Shown: positions 1 through 7,586, counted from the first letter of the stretch. The stretch: DNA of 64,000 nt from DATLMR01 sp035634255 (GCA_035634255.1 DASQDI010000012.1:1-64000); one strand, 5' to 3'. Notes: generated by a model from the sequence alone, not told the origin. Program-made: numbers and translations.

Positions 1-105
1 ATCGGCCACTTGTGATAGTGAAACATAATCGCGGTTCAGATAGAGGCTCTCAGCCGCCGCGTATAACTGGCTTGCTATAGATTCTATTGACGATTGAGCG
101 GCCAT
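1..105 (-). CDS. Partial hypothetical protein running off the left edge
   Basis: An open frame of 35 codons starts at ATG 105 on the minus strand and has no stop before base 1, so the gene continues outside the window. The visible N-terminus begins MAAQSSIESIASQLYAAAES and continues LYLNRDYVSLSQVAD. It looks like a soluble helical protein, with a possible helix-turn-helix start around 'VSLSQVAD'. No good ribosome binding site is seen before the ATG. Function is not recognised. It would lie divergent to the secreted microprotein gene at 155. Confidence 0.4.
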   Translation of the reverse strand, partial: MAAQSSIESIASQLYAAAESLYLNRDYVSLSQVAD

Positions 106-154
106 CTACATGCCGCTCGTGATGATTAACTTGTGAACGATTGGAGAAATTGAA

Positions 155-484
155 ATGAAACGATTATTGCTCGTAGCCATGCTCGTGCTTTTCCTCCTTC
201 CTGCGCTCGACTCAGGAGCGCAAAACTCGCAGCCTTTCAACTCGGTTGCCGTGGCAGGGCGCAACCTGCCGGGCGGTCGCTGGTGTGCCTGCGGTGATCC
301 CGCCGTGCCTACCTGCGTATGTGACCCCGGAGAGGAACCGTGTACGGTCTGCCCCGGTCAGGGTCTTACGGTTCAAACGGAGGGCGCACAGGAAGGTGAT
401 ACTTCAAACTCGGTTGACCTGGGCGCTGCCTTATCGCTCGTGGTTGCTTCGGTGATTCTCGCTCTACGACTGCGGCAAATCTGA
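155..484 (+). CDS. Small secreted Cys-rich protein with C-terminal membrane segment
   Basis: The protein has 109 residues. Residues 1-22 form a signal peptide (MKRLLLVAMLVLFLLPAL, then an Ala-Gln site). Six cysteines follow in three pairs: C44/C46, C54/C56 and C63/C66. A hydrophobic helix at about 87-104 ends in the basic tail RLRQI, which suggests anchoring at the membrane or a C-terminal sorting signal. GGAG lies 8 bases before the ATG, and a strong hairpin terminator follows the stop codon, so this is a complete transcription unit. The paired cysteines could bind metal or form disulfides, which is inference. The family is not recognised. It lies in the accessory part of the window. Confidence 0.6.
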   Translation: MKRLLLVAMLVLFLLPALDSGAQNSQPFNSVAVAGRNLPGGRWCACGDPAVPTCVCDPGEEPCTVCPGQGLTVQTEGAQEGDTSNSVDLGAALSLVVASVILALRLRQI

Positions 485-532
485 TGTGGTCCGGGGCATC
501 TTGAAATTATAGATGCCCCGGATTTCACATCA
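482..532 (+). terminator. Hairpin terminator after the Cys-rich protein gene
   Basis: A perfect 12-bp stem, TCCGGGGCATCT with AGATGCCCCGGA, has a 9-base AT-rich loop and begins 6 bases after the stop codon. An outer stem TGATGTG/CACATCA extends it. TTTCAC follows on the plus strand. Confidence 0.7.
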
Positions 533-650
533 GCGCGTTTATACAGTATCCAAACCCAACTTGCAACGGTGAACCACATTACAAGGTATGGTGGCTAATC
601 TTTTATTTCGAGCGGAATGCCCAATATATTGAGCAAACAGCAACGGAAGG

Positions 651-1118
651 TCAGGCGCTAGCCTCCGTGATGCGCGCGGCTAACCGTGATTGGCTCGCGT
701 CTACCTGCGCGCGGGCGTTGACCCTCGCCGCCGCTTTCTTCAGGTCAATCTCTTCTTCCAGGCGGCAAAAGGCGCGGGCGTAGTCGTGGCGCATCGAAAG
801 CTCAAACCCTCGCGGGAGGTCTTTCGCTCTCTCCCTGCCCTCATCGAATAGCCGGTCTAGGTCATCAACCATTTCGGCTTCGCGCATCTCAAGGATGGTC
901 AGAGCGAGCGCCGGGGCCGTACTCCAAAGGTGTTTACATAGCCCGATGTTTTTGGCGAAGTCCGGACAGGTGCAAGAGCTTCGCTCGCTCGTGACGTGGT
1001 AGCTTACGAGCGGGTTTGAATCACTTCGCACGGCGAAGCCGGAAGCGTGCGCGGTTACGTGATTGAGCCTTGCTATCTCAGCCCCCTTCTCGATTCTGTC
1101 TCTGTAATCTCTTGGCAT
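651..1118 (-). CDS. SWIM zinc-finger protein
   Basis: The 155-residue protein has a SWIM zinc-binding signature CxCx(n)CxH: C49-T-C51 and C61-K-H63 within SCTCPDFAKNIGLCKHLW. SWIM fingers bind DNA or proteins and occur in MuDR-type transposases, SNF2 helicases and small mobile-element proteins. The rest is charged and helical, with no second domain. AGGAG lies 6 bases before the ATG. It is the last gene of a five-gene minus-strand run (1972 to 651) of small genes, each with its own ribosome binding site, which suits plasmid or phage-type DNA. The target is unknown. Confidence 0.75.
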   Translation of the reverse strand: MPRDYRDRIEKGAEIARLNHVTAHASGFAVRSDSNPLVSYHVTSERSSCTCPDFAKNIGLCKHLWSTAPALALTILEMREAEMVDDLDRLFDEGRERAKDLPRGFELSMRHDYARAFCRLEEEIDLKKAAARVNARAQVDASQSRLAARITEASA

Positions 1119-1171
1119 GATGATCTCCTGATGGGCGAGCGGGCCGGGACATTCACCGGCCCCCGCTCTTG

Positions 1172-1267
1172 TTACTCTTCGTCCTCCGCGTCGAGGTAGG
1201 GGTCGAAGTCCGGCTCACTGCCGGGCTCCGTTTTCCAGTTGTCATAGTTCGGGAGTGCTTCAAGCAT
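1172..1267 (-). CDS. Acidic 31-residue micro-ORF
   Basis: ATG 1267 opens a 31-codon frame (MLEALPNYDNWKTEPGSEPD, then an acidic end EDEE) with a TAA stop at 1172. An AAAGGAG Shine-Dalgarno sequence stands 7 bases before the ATG, and the start overlaps the end of the HNH gene by 8 bases, implying translational coupling. The product is strongly acidic, as many small phage regulators or inhibitors are. No family is recognised. Coding support comes from the ribosome binding site and gene packing only. Confidence 0.55.
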   Translation of the reverse strand: MLEALPNYDNWKTEPGSEPDFDPYLDAEDEE

Positions 1268-1556
1268 AAACGGCTCCTTTCGGCGCGTAGAGCGCGAGGT
1301 AGTATTGCCGGTCGAATTCATAAGCCGGGTGCGTTGCTACGTTGCGAAGATTGAAGGACCAGCGGCGGGTGAGAGATGTTATCTTTCCACCTTCCCTACC
1401 CCACTCGGCAAACTGCCCGTTTGTGCTGTGGTGCGACCTGTGGCAATCGCCGTGGACGGGGGCGGTCTGCGTGCCTCCCCTGCTCTTTAGTTCCTTGTGG
1501 TGCTGGTGGACTTCCTGGCCGGTCAGGATGGGCAAGCTGCAAAGAAGGCACTTCAT
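1260..1556 (-). CDS. Small HNH-type nuclease domain protein
   Basis: The 98-residue protein has a zinc-binding CxxC (C3, C6), then HQHH (17-20), SRGG (25-28) and CHRSHH (38-43). This is the order of the HNH/EndoVII beta-beta-alpha metal fold: catalytic His, Gly-Gly turn, then CH..H. HNH proteins of this size are single-domain endonucleases of phages and integrative elements. The start codon overlaps the end of the upstream 74-residue ORF (ATGA), typical of coupled operon genes. Activity and specificity cannot be read from the sequence; it could be a packaging-type or homing nuclease. Confidence 0.7.
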   Translation of the reverse strand: MKCLLCSLPILTGQEVHQHHKELKSRGGTQTAPVHGDCHRSHHSTNGQFAEWGREGGKITSLTRRWSFNLRNVATHPAYEFDRQYYLALYAPKGAVYA

Positions 1557-1777
1557 AAATCAAAGCCTCCGATTCTGAGCCCCTGATGGCATCGGCTCGG
1601 GCAATCGTGATGCACGCACTCACGCGGTATCAACATCGCGCCGCGTTCGGTCTGGATGGTTTGAGCCGTTTCATTCGCGGCCTCAAACTCGGCTTGTAGT
1701 TCGTCGCTCCATTCTTCGTGGCCTGTGAAGAACTCTTCACACTGGACTGAAGTATCGAAAATGCTTATTCTGGTCAT
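1553..1777 (-). CDS. Hypothetical small acidic protein
   Basis: The 74-residue protein begins MTRISIFDTSVQCEEFFTGH. An acidic middle (EEWSDELQAEFEAANETAQT) precedes a C-terminal Cys/His set (CVHHDCPSRCHQG) that could bind zinc. Its stop overlaps the start of the HNH gene by 4 bases, so the two are probably translated together. No family is recognised. Confidence 0.55.
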   Translation of the reverse strand: MTRISIFDTSVQCEEFFTGHEEWSDELQAEFEAANETAQTIQTERGAMLIPRECVHHDCPSRCHQGLRIGGFDL

Positions 1778-1855
1778 GGTGAATAACCTTTCTGCCCGTT
1801 CGTAGCGGGCGGGAATTGGGGCTTAGATGGTTCCAGCCACCTAAGCCCTTAACTT

Positions 1856-1972
1856 TTACCGGCCAAATTCTTTCTCGAACTCGGCCTGTTCTTCCGGAGT
1901 CATCAACTCATCTTCCGTGAACATGTCCGGGTGGTAATCATCGAATCGAAGCTTCTCAGTGTCTATCCACAT
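1856..1972 (-). CDS. Acidic 38-residue micro-ORF, first of the operon
   Basis: ATG 1972 starts a 38-codon frame beginning MWIDTEKLRFDDYHPDMFTE and continuing DELMTPEEQAEFEKEFGR, with a TAA stop at 1856. AAAGGAG lies 7 bases before the ATG, the best ribosome binding site of this run. It is the most upstream gene of the minus-strand set of small genes. The net charge is strongly negative and the C-terminal half is probably helical. The family is unknown. Confidence 0.6.
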   Translation of the reverse strand: MWIDTEKLRFDDYHPDMFTEDELMTPEEQAEFEKEFGR

Positions 1973-2137
1973 AGTCGTTTTCTCCTTTCTGATTAGTTTC
2001 CTCTGTTGTCGGCAAGTGAGTTTCTTACTCAGCATCGCTTTGCATTCGTCGCCTATTCAGCACAGCAATCTTACTAACTAGACCTTTTCGGCTTCATGCT
2101 AAGTTGTCAAAAAACAGTCAATTTCAATATCGGGATA

Positions 2138-2263
2138 TTACTAAAATTTTAGTGATATGTCAATTAAATAATAACTTCTACTACTAAAAAAATAGTGGAA
2201 ATTTTTGAAGAAACAATATAAAATCTTATTGATTTGAAGCTGGCGCTACTAAAACAATAGGGG
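2138..2263 (+). promoter_or_regulatory. Three related 18-bp operator-like dyads
   Basis: Three sites share half-sites yTACTA and TAGkGr separated by 6 bases: 2138-2155 (TTACTA-AAATTT-TAGTGA, core a perfect 14-bp palindrome), 2181-2198 (CTACTA-AAAAAA-TAGTGG) and 2246-2263 (CTACTA-AAACAA-TAGGGG). The third ends 7 bases before the ATG of the XRE-type gene and overlaps its ribosome binding region. This is the layout expected for autorepression and for control of the divergent micro-ORF operon. The assignment to the XRE protein is inference. Confidence 0.6.
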
Positions 2264-2270
2264 TGAGGAA

Positions 2271-2615
2271 ATGGCGGAACCTGGCGTTAATACTAAAAAC
2301 TTGTATCAAAGCCGCAGCTTTGGTAATGTAAGCCCCGCTATGATTAAACTATTGGTTAAAGAGGTTGCGCAACGAGCCGGTATTAATAATCCCAATGAGT
2401 TAGCTGAAGCAACTGGTTTGCATTATGAGTCTTGTCGAATAATGTGGCGTGGCAATCCCAAAATGATGGGTTTAGGAACTCTTGAAGTTCTTTGTAGAAC
2501 ACTCAGCGTGTTACCTGGGCAATTGTTTGAGCTAGAACCAAGACTTGGGGAGTCTATTACCCCGGTTGAAGATGCTAAAAGAAAGCAAAAGAAAAAAGTG
2601 GAGGGTGGAGAATAG
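2271..2615 (+). CDS. XRE-like helix-turn-helix regulator
   Basis: The protein has 114 residues. A helical DNA-binding domain at about 22-90 contains the helix-turn-helix pattern NPNELAEATGLHYESCRIMW followed by the Cro/CI-type helix TLEVLCRTLSVLPGQLFE. The C-terminus is highly basic (KRKQKKK). It is probably the element repressor. The gene is AT-rich compared with the genes right of the tRNA, and three dyads precede it. It lies upstream of the excisionase-like and integrase genes on the same strand, so it may control excision and integration. Confidence 0.75.
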   Translation: MAEPGVNTKNLYQSRSFGNVSPAMIKLLVKEVAQRAGINNPNELAEATGLHYESCRIMWRGNPKMMGLGTLEVLCRTLSVLPGQLFELEPRLGESITPVEDAKRKQKKKVEGGE

Positions 2616-2676
2616 TAATATTGTGCTGGTTTTGCTGGATAGAAGACAATACCATCGGGTTCTTTGGTGAATCAAA

Positions 2677-2919
2677 ATGGATAGAATTATAGACACGCAA
2701 ATTTCATCGCCGATATTCCGAAAGCTTTGGACTCCTGAAGAGTTGGCTAAACATCTTCAGGTAAAGAAGCGATGGATATATGAGCGTACTCGTCATGCTG
2801 GACCTGAGCGGATACCGCACACAAAGCTTGGCAAGTACATTCGGTTCGATCCCAACTCCGTTCAATTTCAGGCTTGGCTTAAACGCCATGAAGTCATGCC
2901 TCTGATTGACACGGAGTAA
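2677..2919 (+). CDS. Excisionase-family HTH DNA-binding protein
   Basis: The 80-residue protein has the MerR/excisionase-type winged helix: LWTPEELAKHLQVKKRWIYE (about 18-37) and a wing with KLGKYIRFDPNSVQFQAWL (about 51-69). Proteins of this group bend DNA at att sites and steer tyrosine recombinases toward excision, or act as small regulators. It lies 51 bases before the integrase gene, as expected for a xis-int pair. Low G+C matches its neighbours. Confidence 0.75.
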   Translation: MDRIIDTQISSPIFRKLWTPEELAKHLQVKKRWIYERTRHAGPERIPHTKLGKYIRFDPNSVQFQAWLKRHEVMPLIDTE

Positions 2920-2970
2920 TGCTACAAATAGACTCGCGCTACACAAGGTGAGCCACGGGAAGGAGAAGCT

Positions 2971-4155
2971 GTGGTGATAAAGAATAGCTTTCAACGTGGC
3001 AGAGTTGAAGTAAGAAAACGTAAGAAAGGAGATGTGTTCACTATTTTGTATTGGGTACGTGATCCAGAATCCGAGAGTGGCTGGCGGCTTAAGCGCGAAA
3101 CCTTGCCGGATTGTAAGAGCCGCAAAGACGCAAATAGGGTGATGTCAGAGCGTATCTATGAGATTAATGCAGAAAACAACAACCCTCGAAAAACAAAGAA
3201 AGTTACCTTTGCCGAGTTTGCAGGCGGATTGTGGCAAGACTATCTTCGTAATACCGAAGTTAAGCCTTCGACAGAGTACAGCTACAACTCGATGTTGAAG
3301 AATCATCTTGACCCGGTATTTGGAAAGACTACACTGGCTGAGATAACGCCGCACGACTTGACGCGCTTTTTTAAGGCGTTGAAGGATCAGGCGGCTCCTA
3401 AGTACGTGCTTAACATCTATGGCTTGCTCAATACCATGTTTGAGGTGGCAGCGCAGCATGATCTGATCGAATCAATACCTCTGAGGCGCAAACTGCATAG
3501 ACCCAAGTATCAGGCGAAAGAAAAAGCCGTACTCTCAGCCGATACTATTCGACAGATTATCCAGAACGTCCAAGATGAGTATAAGCCGTTATTCGTAGTG
3601 GCCGCATCTACAGGCTTGCGGCTCGGAGAAATCCTCGCGCTGTGTTGGCGAGATGTGGACTTTGAGAGTCAAACCTTGTACGTCCGGCACAATCTCTGGC
3701 GTGGCAGGCTTGGCTCTCCAAAGACGAACGCCAGCAAAAGAGAATTGCACTTGCCTCGGTTACTGGCGGATGTCTTTGTCTACCATCGGGCGAAATCAGC
3801 ATATACTCAACCGGAGGATTTGGTTTTCTCTAAATTGGACGGCAGTCCCTTCGATCCTGACCATCTCAGAAGGGAAGTGCTATACCCGACACTGAATGCT
3901 TTGGGGATAAAGTATGGCAACAGGGAATATGGGTTTCACATATTCAGGCACTCGGCAGGCTCAATACTGCACAATGCAACGCAGGATGCTAAACTTGTGC
4001 AGAACACGCTCGGTCATTCGCGGGTTTCAACGACACTAGACATTTATGTGCATGTTGACCCGAAAGCGGCAGAGCAGGGAACGGAGTTGCTGGCTAGGGA
4101 GATAATAGGGGATTGTAACCTATTTGTTACCCAGACCAGTGAAAGTATCAGTTAA
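2971..4155 (+). CDS. Site-specific tyrosine recombinase (integrase)
   Basis: The 394-residue protein has an N-terminal arm-binding-like region (about 1-65), a SAM-like core-binding domain (about 78-165) and a catalytic domain with the full set R217 (STGLRLGEILAL), K251/K256 region, H323-x-x-R326 (HIFRHS), H349 (LGHS) and the nucleophile Y359 (DIYVHV). Length and architecture fit phage and integrative-element integrases. It starts at GTG 2971 or the adjacent GTG 2974, after GGAAGGAG. G+C is low. The gene ends 68 bases from the 3' end of tRNA-fMet, the probable attachment site. Confidence 0.93.
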   Translation: MVIKNSFQRGRVEVRKRKKGDVFTILYWVRDPESESGWRLKRETLPDCKSRKDANRVMSERIYEINAENNNPRKTKKVTFAEFAGGLWQDYLRNTEVKPSTEYSYNSMLKNHLDPVFGKTTLAEITPHDLTRFFKALKDQAAPKYVLNIYGLLNTMFEVAAQHDLIESIPLRRKLHRPKYQAKEKAVLSADTIRQIIQNVQDEYKPLFVVAASTGLRLGEILALCWRDVDFESQTLYVRHNLWRGRLGSPKTNASKRELHLPRLLADVFVYHRAKSAYTQPEDLVFSKLDGSPFDPDHLRREVLYPTLNALGIKYGNREYGFHIFRHSAGSILHNATQDAKLVQNTLGHSRVSTTLDIYVHVDPKAAEQGTELLAREIIGDCNLFVTQTSESIS

Positions 4156-4200
4156 GGCTAAGCTGGATGTAATGGAAAAGAGGCATAACCCAAATGAAAT

Positions 4201-4218
4201 GAGGGCCTTGCGGCCCTC
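4201..4218 (-). terminator. Hairpin downstream of tRNA-fMet
   Basis: A 7-bp stem GAGGGCC/GGCCCTC with a 4-base loop lies directly after the CCA end of the tRNA gene and is followed on the minus strand by ATTTCATTT. It may also stop plus-strand transcription from the integrase gene. Confidence 0.5.
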
Positions 4219-4222
4219 GATG

Positions 4223-4299
<77 letters not shown>

Positions 4300-4330
4300 T
4301 TAAAACGGAATGGTCAGTATAGCTGTCGGC

Positions 4331-4747
4331 TTAACTTTGTGTCAAGGTACCTGCCTTCCTTTTATTACTGTCTGTCGATTCTGCCCCGCCTTGCCCTGTC
4401 TTGATAATCACTTCGCCTGACCGGACCAGCCCGAGGCTCTGACGGGCTACGGTTTCAATCAGCTTCGGATCGTTCTTCAACCTCAATACCTCGCGCTCAA
4501 GGCGTTCGGTATCGACTCGCAGTTCTTCTACGCGGGTTGACGCGGCCTGATGTTTCGCCTCGGCGGCGGTCATCTCGGCGCGGGTCCGCACGTACACGGA
4601 AATGCATATGGCCGTTGCGGCCAGTATAACCATTATGACCAATGCGTCTACGAATCGGCGAAAGCGCATCTGGCGCTTGACCAGAGAGTTCGTCGCGGCG
4701 TAGGAATTGACCCTGTTAACCCAGAATGTATTTGCGGCCTGACTCAA
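4331..4747 (-). CDS. Septum formation initiator (FtsB/DivIC family)
   Basis: The 138-residue protein has one membrane helix (VDALVIMVILAATAICISVY, about 33-52), then a coiled coil (EAKHQAASTRVEELRVDTER to about 92) and the family's short conserved end (DPKLIETVARQSLGLVRSGE). FtsB/DivIC joins FtsL and FtsQ/DivIB in the divisome, with its coiled coil outside the membrane. The start is TTG 4747, chosen because GGAGGTG stands 6 bases upstream and no site precedes the next ATG (4669). The start overlaps the phosphohexomutase gene by 32 bases, so the two are coupled. Confidence 0.85.
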   Translation of the reverse strand: MSQAANTFWVNRVNSYAATNSLVKRQMRFRRFVDALVIMVILAATAICISVYVRTRAEMTAAEAKHQAASTRVEELRVDTERLEREVLRLKNDPKLIETVARQSLGLVRSGEVIIKTGQGGAESTDSNKRKAGTLTQS

Positions 4748-6107
4748 GTAGCACCTCCAAATCTTGCTCGTTTGAAGCTTCAGCGTAAATTCTCACAAGG
4801 GGCTCGGTACCGGATGGGCGCATCAACAACCACGACCCGTCCTCCAACACGAACTTTGCTCCATCGACCCGGCTGACCGACGTGACCCGTCTGCCCGCGA
4901 AATTGGCCGGATCGCCCGCTATCTTCGATGCCAGCCCCCGCTGCAAATCAGGCGTCAAACGAACACCTATCCTGCCGCTGACCAGCTTCCCCACTTTCCT
5001 GTAAACATCTTCGAGCATCTCCCGCAGCGACACTTTTCTATTGGCGACCATCTCTGCAACGAGAAGGCACGCCAGTATGCCGTCTTTTTCAGGGAAATGT
5101 CCCCTTATCGATAGTCCCGCGCTCTCTTCGCCCCCGATGGAGATCTTATCCTCGTTTATCAACTGCCCGATGAACTTGAACCCGACGGGGACTTCATAAA
5201 CTTTGATGCCGTGCTTCCCGGCTACGCGATCTATCAGGCTCGTCGTGGGGACGGTCCTCGCGACCGCGTCGGTCCACCCTCGCGACTCGGCCAGGTACTC
5301 CACGAGGAGCGTTATCACCAGATTCGGCGAGATGAAAGAGCCGTCCCGGTCGAGTATGCCGAAGCGGTCGGCGTCACCGTCGGTCGAAAGACCCAGCTCG
5401 TAGCCCCGGTTCGTCACTTCATGCTTCAACTCCTCCAGATACTCCTCGTCCGGCTCCGGGCTGTGCCCCCCGAAGTATACGTCGCGCCAATCGTGAATCA
5501 TCACCACTTCACAGCCCGCTTCCCGAAGCGCCTGATCCAGGTAGCCCATGCCCGTCCCCCAGAGTGGGTCGTAAACCACGCGCACTCCCGAATTCGCAAT
5601 CGCCTTCAGGTCTATCTTTGACGCGAGGTCCTTCAGGTAATCGCCCGCGGGCGATAGAGGCGTTATGCCGCCGCTCGAAGCCGCGGTCGAAAAATCCGCC
5701 CCCTCGATCTTCCTGATCTCCTCTTCAATCGCTATAGTCACTTCCGGAAGCGCCGGCGCTCCGTCGGAAGTCGAAAACTTCATGCCGGAATATTCGGGGG
5801 GGTTATGGCTAGCCGTGAAGTTGATGGCTCCGGCAGCGCCTCTCGACCTGACCGCGTGCGAGAGCGCGGGCGTCGGGGCCGGCCCCTCACACAGGAGGGG
5901 CTCGAAGCCGTTGGCCGCGATTATGCGCGCGCACTCCGTCGCGAAGGTCTCGGCCATAAATCTCGTGTCGTGGCCGATAACCACCTGCGAACCGGATTCG
6001 TTCTGCCCGAGCCAGTTCGATATTGCCTGCGTGACTTTGCGCACAGCGGCGAATGTGAATTCGTCGGCAATAACTGCACGCCAACCAGAAGTCCCGAACT
6101 TAATCAT
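4716..6107 (-). CDS. Phosphoglucomutase/phosphomannomutase family protein
   Basis: The 463-residue protein has the four alpha-D-phosphohexomutase signatures: the phosphoserine loop TASHNPPEYSG (S100), the Mg loop DGDADR (243-248), the sugar-specificity loop GGEESAGLS and the phosphate-binding loop RPSGTEPLVRIY. It interconverts hexose 1- and 6-phosphates for envelope sugar synthesis. Which sugar (glucose, mannose or glucosamine) cannot be fixed from these motifs. The length is normal for the family. It is first in a two-gene unit with the FtsB/DivIC gene. Confidence 0.92.
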   Translation of the reverse strand: MIKFGTSGWRAVIADEFTFAAVRKVTQAISNWLGQNESGSQVVIGHDTRFMAETFATECARIIAANGFEPLLCEGPAPTPALSHAVRSRGAAGAINFTASHNPPEYSGMKFSTSDGAPALPEVTIAIEEEIRKIEGADFSTAASSGGITPLSPAGDYLKDLASKIDLKAIANSGVRVVYDPLWGTGMGYLDQALREAGCEVVMIHDWRDVYFGGHSPEPDEEYLEELKHEVTNRGYELGLSTDGDADRFGILDRDGSFISPNLVITLLVEYLAESRGWTDAVARTVPTTSLIDRVAGKHGIKVYEVPVGFKFIGQLINEDKISIGGEESAGLSIRGHFPEKDGILACLLVAEMVANRKVSLREMLEDVYRKVGKLVSGRIGVRLTPDLQRGLASKIAGDPANFAGRRVTSVSRVDGAKFVLEDGSWLLMRPSGTEPLVRIYAEASNEQDLEVLLESGRKYILG

Positions 6108-6118
6108 CTTTAGAATTA

Positions 6119-6240
6119 GTGCAAGTCTCTGAAGGTGAGACTCTTGAGATTTCCTGCAACGGAATTTATAAGCGTCCTAGCCGGGGCGTCACTGGCCTAT
6201 GTGGGGAAGGCCCTACTGACAAGTTCGGACTTTACCACCT
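6119..6240 (+). ncRNA. Cobalamin-riboswitch-like element, degenerate
   Basis: Four blocks occur in the order and rough spacing of the B12 riboswitch core: GGTGAGACTC (6134), CCTGCAAC (6153), CACTGG then GGGGAAGGCC (6190-6212) and AGTTCGGA..TACC..CC (6222-6239). The blocks are imperfect; the usual ACTGT after CCCGCA and a clean B12 box are missing. A T-rich run TTTTATTTTTTAT follows. No gene starts downstream for about 310 bases, so it may be a relic or something else. Confidence 0.3.
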
Positions 6241-6549
6241 TTTATTTTTTATCGCAAGACTTTTCTTTTTATTATTTCTGCCGGGTAGGCTGAGACTCTA
6301 CTTTAAGCCGTCGAGGCCGCGCGAAGCCGCAAAAGCGGCTCTGACAGCCTGTTGCGGGGCGCGCGAAATTCGCAACATCAGGCTAAGATTTACCTGCCGC
6401 GCGAAATTCTGCGCCGCTCGCATTGCGGCCCGCTTTAAGACACATTATTCTTTCTGACTGTTACGGGGCATGATATATCACGTTGCGATGGTTGCGACCG
6501 GTCCCTCTCAAGAATCAAGTCGCCAGAAGGCAGCAGGAGGATAATAGAT
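6241..6549. other. Non-coding gap with hairpins
   Basis: This gap before the moxR-type gene has no credible coding frame. It holds a hairpin AGCCGC-AAAA-GCGGCT (6325-6340), a longer interrupted stem AGCCTG-TTGCG with CGCAA-CAT-CAGGCT (6346-6384), and two direct copies of GCGCGAAATTC (6361 and 6399). Promoters for the divergent phosphohexomutase and moxR-type genes must lie in 6108-6549, but no clear box is visible. Confidence 0.4.
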
Positions 6550-7503
6550 TTGCCTGAATACGTGAGCAGCATTGTCGAGCACCTCAAGGGCGAGGTGCGT
6601 AAAGCAATAGTCGGCCAGGATCAGGTCATCGAGCAGATACTCATCGCTCTGCTCACGGAAGGTCACGCCCTGATCGAAGGCGTGCCCGGCACGGCAAAGA
6701 CCCTGATGGTGAAAGTGCTGGCGCGGGCCATAGGCGCCGACTTCAGCCGCATCCAGTTCACGCCCGACCTCATGCCCGCCGACGTGACCGGCACCAATAT
6801 ATTTAACATGGCCACCTCGACTTTCACCCTCAGGCACGGCCCCCTCTTCACGGACCTCTTGCTCGCTGACGAGATCAACCGCACGCCGCCCAAGACTCAG
6901 GCGGCCCTCCTCGAAGCCATGGAGGAGCGGCAGGTGACCATCGACGGGGAACTGCACAAGCTCTCGCCGATGTTCACGGTCTTCGCGACACAGAACCCGA
7001 TTGAGTACGAGGGCACGTACCCTCTGCCCGAAGCCCAACTCGACCGGTTCACCCTGAAGATCCTGGTCGATTACCCGAGCGAGGCCGAAGAGCTGAAGGT
7101 CGTCTCGAACTGGAATGAAGGCTTCAACGCGCGCCGCCTTGAGGACATCGACGTGACGCCGGTCCAGGACTCCGCCGCGATTCTCGAATGCAGGTCGCGC
7201 ATACGGCGGCTCACGGTCGAAGAGGGCATCCGTAAATATATCGTCTCGATAGTCAGAGGCACACGGAGCGCCCTGAATATATCGTGGGGCGCGAGCCCCC
7301 GCGCCGCCGTCGCCCTCCTGCTCTCCTCGAAAGCCCTGGCCGCGATGCGCGGGCGCACGTTCGTCACCCCCGACGATGTCAAAGAGATGGCCCGGCCCGT
7401 GCTCCGCCACCGCATCGTGCTGCGCTCCGAGGCGGAGATCGAAGGCACGTCTCCCGATCAGGTGCTCGACGAAGTGATCGCGGGGATTGAGGTGCCCCGC
7501 TGA
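6550..7503 (+). CDS. MoxR-family AAA+ ATPase
   Basis: The 317-residue protein has a Walker A GVPGTAKT (44-51), a Walker B LLLADEIN (103-110), a sensor 1 region FATQNPIEYEGTYPLPEAQL and the C-terminal lid. MoxR ATPases act as chaperones that mature or activate partner proteins, commonly encoded beside DUF58 proteins as here. The start is TTG 6550 after AGGAGG at 9 bases. It is first of a three-gene run with the NUDIX and DUF58 genes. The substrate is unknown. Confidence 0.93.
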   Translation: MPEYVSSIVEHLKGEVRKAIVGQDQVIEQILIALLTEGHALIEGVPGTAKTLMVKVLARAIGADFSRIQFTPDLMPADVTGTNIFNMATSTFTLRHGPLFTDLLLADEINRTPPKTQAALLEAMEERQVTIDGELHKLSPMFTVFATQNPIEYEGTYPLPEAQLDRFTLKILVDYPSEAEELKVVSNWNEGFNARRLEDIDVTPVQDSAAILECRSRIRRLTVEEGIRKYIVSIVRGTRSALNISWGASPRAAVALLLSSKALAAMRGRTFVTPDDVKEMARPVLRHRIVLRSEAEIEGTSPDQVLDEVIAGIEVPR

Positions 7504-7586
7504 GTAAAAATGCCGGTTAAAAACTGCTGAGGGCCGGGCTTTGAAAAGCCGGATTGTGATCGCCCTGAGGGGCCGTAGATTACAGG

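Noticed and set aside
1..4200. A second copy of the tRNA-fMet 3' end marking the element border
   Set aside because: No repeat of the GGTTCAAATCCTGCCCCCGC segment was found by eye in this stretch; the border is probably outside the window.
6119..6457. 112-codon open frame in the gap before the moxR-type gene
   Set aside because: It covers hairpins, direct repeats and the riboswitch-like blocks; its product is a basic/aromatic mixture without domains and it has no ribosome binding site.
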